DNA of 64,000 bases from Aquimarina agarivorans (lineage in GTDB: Bacteria > Bacteroidota > Bacteroidia > Flavobacteriales > Flavobacteriaceae): NCBI RefSeq assembly GCF_000218485.1, contig NZ_AFPB01000147.1, positions 38,353-102,352 on the forward strand. Reading direction: 5' to 3'. Below, in pieces: positions 57,677-64,000 of this stretch. How positions within the stretch are numbered: position 1 is the first letter of the stretch; the number at the start of each line of letters is the position of its first letter. The position numbers and the translations under genes are program-made. The notes under the pieces are model-generated. The model was not told the DNA's origin and made no database searches. It saw nothing but the letters and a program-made list of their open reading frames with translations.

Positions 57677-58120
57677 ATGAAAGTAACATTAAATAGAGTA
57701 AACGAAAAATTCCATTTCCAGGTTAAAAATGAACGTGGATACATGGTCGATTTGGATAAACGAAAGGAGCAAGGAGGTGATGATCTAGGTGCCAGTCCAA
57801 TGGAGTTGTTGCTTATGGGTGTAGCAGGGTGCAGTGGCATTGATTTAATTGGAATTTTACAAAAGCAACGTCAGGAAATTGAAAGTTATCAAATGGAAGT
57901 GGAAGGCGATCGTACGCCTATGGGTGAAGCCAAACCTTTTACAAAAATACACGCTACTATTTTTATAAAAGGAAAGGTAGCACCAAAAAAAGCATTAAAA
58001 GCGGCAGAATTATCATTTGAAAAATATTGTTCGGTATCAAAAACATTAGAGCCGACAGCTACAGTAACTTATAGTGTTGTGGTAAACGGAGAAAAAGTAA
58101 CTACAAATGGAGGAAAATAA
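57677..58120 (+). CDS. OsmC-family protein
   Basis: This 147-residue protein begins MKVTLNRVNEKFHFQVKNER and has the OsmC fold signatures: GGDDLGASPMELLLMGVAGCSGID with the first redox Cys and EKYCSVSKTL with the second. OsmC proteins use this Cys pair to reduce organic hydroperoxides. The gene lies between metX and metZ, and its last 14 bases overlap the metZ start, so translation is probably coupled. The tie to methionine or sulfur metabolism may reflect protection of thiol chemistry, which is inference. Confidence 0.9.
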   Translation: MKVTLNRVNEKFHFQVKNERGYMVDLDKRKEQGGDDLGASPMELLLMGVAGCSGIDLIGILQKQRQEIESYQMEVEGDRTPMGEAKPFTKIHATIFIKGKVAPKKALKAAELSFEKYCSVSKTLEPTATVTYSVVVNGEKVTTNGGK

Positions 58121-59282
58121 ACATTTTGAAACAATAGCAGTACGCAGTCAAATTGAACGTACAGCCAATATGGAGCATTCGGTGCCTTTGTACCTCACTT
58201 CAGGTTTTGTGTTTGAAGATGCTGAGGAAATGAGGGCTTCCTTTGCGGAAGAAAAACAACGTGATTTATACAGTCGGTACAGCAACCCCAATACAAATGA
58301 ATTTATTTCAAAAATTTGTAAGCTCGAAGGAGCTGAAGCAGGTTTTGCATTCGCATCAGGCATGGCAGCTGTGTATTCAACATTTGCGGCATTATTAAGT
58401 TCAGGCGATCATATAGTTTCAGCACGTTCGGTATTTGGAGCTACTCACGGGTTGTTTACAAAGTACTTCCCAAAATGGAATATTGAAACAAGTTATTTCA
58501 GTGTAAACGAAGTAGAAAAAGTAGCAAGTTTGATTCAGCCAAACACTAAATTTATTTATTGCGAAACTCCAACAAATCCAGGTGTAGATGTTTTGGATAT
58601 GGAATATTTAAGTGATATCGCTAAAAAGCATAATATTCTTTTAATTGTCGATAATTGTTTTGCAACCCCATATTTACAAAACCCAATAAAATTTGGTGCC
58701 GATTTGGTAATACATTCTGCAACTAAACTTATTGACGGTCAAGGACGGGTATTGGGAGGAATTACGGTAGGTAACGCTGAGTTGATAAGAGAGATTTATT
58801 TGTTTTCACGTTTAACAGGTCCTTCAATGTCTCCTTTTAATGCCTGGGTGTTATCAAAAAGTTTAGAAACTTTAGCAGTGCGTGCTGATAAGCAATGCGA
58901 TAATGCTTTAAAATTAGCTGAGTTTTTAGAGAGACATTCTAAAGTAGCGTGGGTAAAATATCCATTTTTAAAGTCTCATCCCAGTTACGAGATAGCAAAA
59001 AAACAAATGAGATTAGGAGGTACTATTGTTGCTTTTGAGGTTAAAGGAGGAGTGTCAGCCGGAAAAACATTTTTTGATAATATAAAAATGTGTTCGCTTT
59101 CAGCAAACCTTGGCGATTCTCGTACAATCGTCACGCATCCAGCATCCACTACGCATGCTAAATTATCTGATAAGGATAAACAGGTAGTTGGTATAACACC
59201 TGGTATGGTACGCTGTTCTTTAGGATTAGAGCATATTGATGATATTATTAAAGATATTGAGCAAGCTTTGTCAACTATTTGA
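58107..59282 (+). CDS. metZ: O-acylhomoserine sulfhydrylase (MetZ-type, Cys/Met metabolism PLP enzyme)
   Basis: The protein has 391 residues. PLP-binding features are SGMAAVYSTF, CETPTNPGVDVLD, VDNCFATPYLQNP and the Schiff-base Lys in HSATKLIDGQGRVLGG. The C-terminal SLGDSRTIVTHPASTTHAKL and GLEHIDDII are standard for the gamma-family. The size and the start (FETIAVRSQIERTANMEHS) fit MetZ-type direct sulfhydrylation, which makes homocysteine from O-acylhomoserine and sulfide. Acyl preference (acetyl or succinyl) is not certain; the linked MetX suggests acetyl. It overlaps osmC by 14 bases and ends the riboswitch-controlled cluster. Confidence 0.88.
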   Translation: MEENKHFETIAVRSQIERTANMEHSVPLYLTSGFVFEDAEEMRASFAEEKQRDLYSRYSNPNTNEFISKICKLEGAEAGFAFASGMAAVYSTFAALLSSGDHIVSARSVFGATHGLFTKYFPKWNIETSYFSVNEVEKVASLIQPNTKFIYCETPTNPGVDVLDMEYLSDIAKKHNILLIVDNCFATPYLQNPIKFGADLVIHSATKLIDGQGRVLGGITVGNAELIREIYLFSRLTGPSMSPFNAWVLSKSLETLAVRADKQCDNALKLAEFLERHSKVAWVKYPFLKSHPSYEIAKKQMRLGGTIVAFEVKGGVSAGKTFFDNIKMCSLSANLGDSRTIVTHPASTTHAKLSDKDKQVVGITPGMVRCSLGLEHIDDIIKDIEQALSTI

Positions 59283-59310
59283 TAGTTAATGTTTAGTAAA
59301 TTTAAAGAAG

Positions 59311-59342
59311 CTCAAAAATTTTTTTTGAGTTTTTTTTATTTT
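59311..59342 (+). terminator. Terminator of the metX-osmC-metZ cluster
   Basis: A CTCAAAAA/TTTTTGAG stem of 7-8 bp is followed by a long T-run, 29 bases after the metZ stop. Confidence 0.75.
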
Positions 59343-59416
59343 TTAGGGTAGGGTAAATTTAATGTAGCCTGTTACTAATATGAATTTAAATCTGAAAATT
59401 AAATAAAACACTAATT

Positions 59417-60322
59417 ATGAAAAATTATTTATTGAAAATTGCATTTATTCTAGCTGCTTGTGTGTCTTTTATAGCTTGCGAAGAAGAAACAGAAACAGAA
59501 GTAGATTGCACATTAGAAACAACATTAACTTTTGATGTAAGTGCCGAAACACAAGGAAGAGAAGTTACCCTAATAGCACCATTTTTTGAAGAAGCAACGT
59601 ATCAATGGTTTATTAATGATGAAGAAATAGAAGCTGGTAATAATAAATCACAATTTTTACATGTTTTTGAAGGTGAAGCAATAAAATTTGATGTTTGTGT
59701 TTTAGTAACAAAAAATGGTTGTGAAGAAACCAATCGTGCTTGTGAGGTTTATGAGATTGAAAAAACTGAAGATGAGAGCGAAGGTGAAGACATGTTGATG
59801 TGTGATTTGGTACAAGCTATCGTAATGGATCAAGAGACAAAACAAGAAGGTAGAGAGGTGAGATTTGTGGGGCCAACATATGATTTAGTAGGAATAAAAG
59901 TAGATTATAAATGGTATGTAAATAAAGAATTAGTTAAATCAGGAGTAGATTTAAATGAATATACTCATGTTTTTGAAAAAGATGAGTTAGTGGATAATAC
60001 AGTATGTCTTACCATTAGTACTGTAGGATGTGAGGAAGAATTTACAGCTTGTTTAGAGTATAGTGTGCCTTCAAACGGAGGTTGTGAATTTCCATTAGAT
60101 TTTACTATTGAAAAGATAGGAGACCAAAAAGTGAAATTAACTGTAATAGAAGGTCCTAAAGATTCAGGTTATGTTTGGACTGTAAGTGGCAATACTTTTG
60201 AAACGACTGAAGGTGAATTTATATACGATGATGCGCAAGATGGGGACGAATTCTGTTTATTTGTTGAAACTCCAGATTGCCCAAAAGGAAAACAAGTATG
60301 TGATACATATAAGAAAAAGTAG
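59417..60322 (+). CDS. Repeat-containing surface lipoprotein, C-terminally truncated by TAG
   Basis: This 301-residue protein has a lipoprotein signal (LAACVSFIACEEE; lipobox SFIAC). After a Glu/Thr-rich linker come three PKD/Ig-like modules that each start with Cys and a hydrophobic stretch: about 31-110 (GREVTLIAPF, YQWFINDEEI), 128-218 (GREVRFVGPTYD, YKWYVNKELV, ACLEY) and 222-300 (QKVKLTVIEGPKDSGYVWTV, VCDTY). The frame ends at a TAG (60320-60322), right where a fourth module would begin. Remnants follow. No enzyme motif is visible, so a structural or adhesive role is the simplest guess. Confidence 0.7.
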   Translation: MKNYLLKIAFILAACVSFIACEEETETEVDCTLETTLTFDVSAETQGREVTLIAPFFEEATYQWFINDEEIEAGNNKSQFLHVFEGEAIKFDVCVLVTKNGCEETNRACEVYEIEKTEDESEGEDMLMCDLVQAIVMDQETKQEGREVRFVGPTYDLVGIKVDYKWYVNKELVKSGVDLNEYTHVFEKDELVDNTVCLTISTVGCEEEFTACLEYSVPSNGGCEFPLDFTIEKIGDQKVKLTVIEGPKDSGYVWTVSGNTFETTEGEFIYDDAQDGDEFCLFVETPDCPKGKQVCDTYKKK

Positions 60323-60512
60323 AAGGAAGTAGCTTGTCCAGATTTTTTATTAGCTATAAGAATGTAACAGGCTTGGATATTACTGTAGATGTGATTAATG
60401 AAAATTCACTGGAAAACTTTACATATACATGGAATGTTGATGGTAAGCTTCCAGCTATAGGAATTAAAAAGCTAGAAAACGGATCTTATACTTTTGATAT
60501 TGAAGGCTTGTA
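60323..60512 (+). pseudogene. Remnant of a fourth module of the repeat lipoprotein
   Basis: Directly after the TAG the same frame reads KEVACPDFLLAI before a stop. Another frame then gives KNVTGLDITVDVINENSLEN, FTYTWNVDGKLP and SYTFDIEGL, ending in TAA at 60510-60512. This copies the pattern of the preceding modules (Cys start, TYxW core). One nonsense codon plus one shift near 60357 explains it. Confidence 0.6.
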
Positions 60513-60544
60513 ATTTTACAAAATCATAAGTCATTTTACACAAA

Positions 60545-60573
60545 AGGCAGTCTTATTGTTAAGGCTGTCTTTG
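60545..60573 (+). terminator. Terminator-like hairpin
   Basis: AGGCAGTCTTA pairs with TAAGGCTGTCT (two G-U pairs) around a TTGT loop and is followed by T-rich DNA. Confidence 0.55.
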
Positions 60574-61194
60574 TTAGTTTATCAAAGTTGTGTTTAGGAA
60601 TTTTAGGCGTATATAATGTTAAGAAAAACCTTACATCGTTTCCTGTGTAAATTTACCGAATTAAAATGCGCCTTTAAAAATTCTACTTCAACATAAAAAA
60701 GAATCGTAACACATGCTATGCTTATTTTTTCTGATTTATATAATTCCTAAACCTATCATTTTTCTTTAAGGTTTATTTAAATAGGAAACGGCATCACTTT
60801 TATTAATTTCTTTATTTGAGTAGTTATTTTTATCAAATTGATAATTTTAAGTCTTTTTTTTTACTCAAATTAAGATGTTACTAAATAAATAAAAATAAGG
60901 GGTGTTGCTGAATGATATTTGTTTTTGGAATCATTCTAAATAAGTAAAATCATTTGTTATATACTCGTTTTTATAAGCATATTTGCAAACGTTTTTTATT
61001 TAAATGCACCATGTAATGTTTAAATGGAAAACCGACTTTAACAATCAAAAGTTTTATAAATTTTTAAAAAGTAAAACATCATAGAAAAGGTATTTGATAT
61101 TTAAAATGTTCAAAATTTATATAGTCCACTTGTTTGATTATATGTGTTTTTATTTTAGAACAAACCTTTGATACTGAAAAGACTTCGATTACAT
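60574..61194. other. Intergenic region upstream of acnB
   Basis: This is about 620 bases of very AT-rich DNA. No gene, repeat or structured RNA was recognised. It likely contains the acnB promoter; a near-consensus CATATTTG lies near 60979. Confidence 0.55.
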
Positions 61195-63974
61195 ATGAAT
61201 ACTTACAAGGATTACATCAAGGAAATTGCAGAAAGAAAAACGCTGGGACTTCACCCGAAGCCAATTGATGGAGCGGAATTGTTAACCGATATTATAAGTC
61301 AAATTAAAGATGTAGATAATGAATATAGAGCAGCTTCTCTTGACTTTTTTATCTATAACGTTTTACCGGGAACAACTAGTGCAGCTGGTGTAAAGGCAAA
61401 ATTTTTAAAAGAAATCATTACGGGCGAATCAGTTGTTGAAGAAATTTCTGTTGATTTTGCATTTGAGCAATTATCACATATGAAGGGTGGACCTTCAGTA
61501 GCTGTATTGTTAGATTTGGCTTTGGGGAGTGATGCTATTTTAGCCAAAAAAGCAGCCGAAGTTTTAAAAACTCAAGTTTTTCTATATGAAGCTGATACAG
61601 ATCGTTTAGAAAAAGCATATAATGAAGGAGATGACATTGCAAAAGAAATTATAGAAAGTTATGCTAAAGCGGAATTTTTTACTAAACTCCCTGATGTTGA
61701 AGAAGAAATTGAAATAGTATCATACATTGCAGGTGTTGGAGATATTTCTACGGATTTATTATCACCAGGAGCTGATGCACATTCAAGATCTGATAGAGAA
61801 TTACACGGGCAGTGTATTTTTGAACATAATAAGGATATGCAAAAGGAAGTGTTGGCTTTAAAAGAACAACACCCTGATAAGCGAGTGATGTTAGTAGCGG
61901 AAAAAGGAACTATGGGAGTAGGATCCTCAAGAATGTCCGGCGTAAACAACGTAGCATTATGGACAGGGATTCCTTCAAGCCCTTATGTGCCGTTTATTAA
62001 TATTGCGCCAGTAATTGCCGGAACAAATGGGATTGCTCCAATTTTTTTAACAACAGTAGGTGTAACAGGAGGTATTGGAATTGATTTAAAAAACTGGGTA
62101 ACTAAAAAGGATGAAAATGGAAAAACCATTTACGATGAAGATGGAGAGCCAGTTTTAGAGCAAGTATATGATGTTTCTACAGGAACAGTGTTTACTATAA
62201 ATATTAAAGAAAAAAATTATACAAAAATGGTAAAGCCGTTAAGGACATTTCCACAGCGTTGACACCTCCAAAAATGGAGTTTATTAAAGCAGGAGGATCT
62301 TACGCAGTAGTTTTTGGTAAAAAATTACAAACTTTTGCATGTAAAGTTTTAAAAATTGAAGTGCCTCAAGTATATGCGCCTTCAAAAGAAGTTTCTATAG
62401 ACGGGCAAGGACTTACTGCTGTTGAAAAAATATTTAATAAAAATGCGGTTGGGACTACCCCAGGTAAAACCTTACATGCCGGATCAAATGTACGTGTTGA
62501 AGTAAATATTGTAGGATCACAGGATACCACAGGTTTAATGACCTCTCAGGAATTGGAAATGATGGCAGCAACTGTGATTTCTCCAATTGTTGATGGGGCT
62601 TATCAATCGGGTTGCCATACAGCTTCCGTTTGGGATGATAAGTCAAAGGCGAATATTCCAAGGCTGATGAGTTTTATGAATGACTTTGGTTTAATTACCG
62701 GGCGTGATCCTAAAGGAAAATACTTTCCAATGACGGATGTAATTCATAAAGTATTGAATGATATTACTGTAGGAGACTGGGATATTATCATTGGTGGAGA
62801 TTCGCATACGAGAATGTCAAAAGGGGTTGCCTTTGGAGCAGATTCAGGAACTGTCGCCTTGGCTTTGGCTACAGGTGAAGCTACAATGCCAATTCCAGAA
62901 TCCGTAAAAGTGACTTTTAAAGGCAATATGAAATCTTATATGGATTTCCGTGATGTGGTACATGCTACACAACAACAGATGTTAAAGCAGTTTGGCGGTG
63001 AAAATGTATTCCAAGGAAGAATCATTGAAGTACATATTGGAACGTTAACTGCTGATCAGGCGTTTACATTTACGGATTGGACTGCTGAAATGAAAGCAAA
63101 AGCTTCTATTTGTATTTCTGAGGACGATACTTTAATTGAATCTTTAGAAATTGCTAAAGGAAGAATTGAAATCATGATCCAGAAAGGAATGGATAACGAT
63201 AAGCAAGTGCTTCAGGGGTTGGTAGATAAAGCTAATGTTAGAATAGCAGAAATCAAGTCAGGAGAAAAGCCAGCGCTACGTCCTGATGCCAATGCTAAAT
63301 ATCATGCGGAAGTTGTGGTAGATTTAGATGAGGTAATTGAGCCCATGATTGCAGATCCTGATGTAAATAACGAAGATGTTTCTAAACGTTATACGCATGA
63401 TACGATTAGGCCACTTTCCTTCTACGGAGGTGATAAAAAAGTAGATCTTGGATTTGTTGGATCTTGTATGGTGCACAAAGGTGATATGAAAATTTTAGCG
63501 CAAATGCTAAAAAATATCGAGGCACAACATGGGAAAGTTGAATTTAAAGCGCCGTTAGTAGTAGCGCCTCCTACCTATAATATTGTAGATGAATTGAAGG
63601 AAGAAGGGGATTGGGAAGTATTGCAAAAATACTCAGGTTTCGAATTTGACGACAATGCGCCTAAAGCAACAGCACGTACTGGATACGAAAATATTTTGTA
63701 TTTAGAGCGACCTGGATGTAACTTATGTATGGGTAATCAGGAAAAAGCTGAGCCTGGAGATACAGTGATGGCTACTTCAACCCGTTTATTTCAAGGAAGA
63801 GTGGTAAAAGACTCTCAAGAGAAAAAAGGAGAATCATTGTTGTCATCAACGCCAGTAGTAGTACTGTCTACCATATTAGGAAGAACTCCTAACATTACTG
63901 AATATCAAGCAGCTGTTGATGGTATTAATTTAACCAAGTTTAAACCATCTAGCAAATTATTAGTAAATAGTTAG
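61195..63974 (+). CDS. acnB: Aconitate hydratase B, frameshifted between 62223 and 62240
   Basis: The N-terminal part (61195-62262) starts MNTYKDYIKEIAERKTLGLH and holds the AcnB HEAT-like and swivel domains (DAHSRSDRELHGQCIF, GTMGVGSSRMSGVNN). The rest (frame through 62259-63974) has the catalytic domains: GGDSHTRMSKGVAFGADSGT, RYTHDTIRPLSFYGG, GFVGSCMVHKGD and the iron-sulfur Cys pair in LERPGCNLCMGNQEKA. Inserting one base, for example in the five-A run at 62223-62227, gives one 926-residue protein reading NYTKNGKAVKDIS across the joint. That is the normal AcnB length. It converts citrate to isocitrate in the TCA cycle. An upstream TTG at 61168 was rejected as start. Confidence 0.88.
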
Positions 63975-64000
63975 TAGTTTGCTACTTAGAATAAAAAAAA

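Noticed and set aside
45842..60322. Reassigned TAG codon as an explanation for in-frame amber codons at 45842 and 60320
   Set aside because: Normal genes here end in TAG (for example the stops at 28019-28021 and 63972-63974), and one of the two cases also needs a frameshift further on.
62223..62262. Programmed ribosomal frameshift in acnB
   Set aside because: No recognisable slippery heptamer with a downstream structure was seen, and such a mechanism is not known for aconitase. A base error or mutation is simpler.

Overview
The window comes from a marine member of the Bacteroidota, most likely the Flavobacteriaceae. The DNA is AT-rich. Several exported proteins end in type IX secretion (T9SS) type A or type B sorting domains. 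Promoters with the Bacteroidota -7 element TAnnTTTG can be seen. The gene content (AcnB-type aconitase, DUF4494, DUF4199, Porin_10-like protein, GH16 beta-agarase with CBM6 modules) fits an agar-degrading flavobacterium. No rRNA, tRNA, CRISPR array or intact insertion sequence was seen.

Layout. 1-7.3 kb: the end of an accessory locus that looks like the effector/ATPase side of an extracellular contractile injection system (eCIS). It holds a 5'-truncated protein with a C-terminal nuclease-like module, an unknown protein, a vanadium haloperoxidase without a signal peptide, a DUF4157 protein whose 3' end has decayed, and an eCIS-type AAA+ ATPase. 7.4-22.5 kb: mainly housekeeping and stress genes (CMD/AhpD-like protein, lysA, sucC, fbp, a fused trehalose-phosphate synthase/phosphatase divergent from a GH15 enzyme, TerB-like, DUF1456, DUF4199, DUF2383 and DUF4494 proteins). 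22.8-42.2 kb: a cell-surface and secreted-enzyme region with four giant T9SS clients: a G8/beta-helix protein related to animal CEMIP/TMEM2, a GH5 glucanase, a 1733-residue Ig-repeat protein and a GH16 beta-agarase. queA lies among them. 42.2-46.7 kb: a decayed S41 peptidase, then a BlaI/BlaR1-type operon whose last two genes are broken. 46.7-64 kb: NDH-2, priA, porin, rnhB, a broken large lipoprotein, a SAM-riboswitch-controlled metX-osmC-metZ methionine cluster, a truncated repeat lipoprotein and acnB.

How the genes relate. The agarase and GH5 enzyme would attack algal polysaccharides outside the cell and reach the surface through T9SS. No SusC/SusD pair is present, so this is not a complete polysaccharide utilisation locus. 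The methionine genes form one pathway, in which homoserine O-acyltransferase feeds a PLP-dependent sulfhydrylase under SAM control. TPS/TPP and GH15 plausibly make and break trehalose.

A striking property is the number of interrupted reading frames: the DUF4157 gene, S41 peptidase, TlpA-like gene, its neighbour, the porin signal peptide, the large lipoprotein, the repeat lipoprotein and acnB. Several breaks sit in poly-A runs, and one hits a central TCA-cycle gene, so some are probably sequence errors. Others (in-frame TAG codons, an apparent internal deletion, multi-frame debris) look like real decay.
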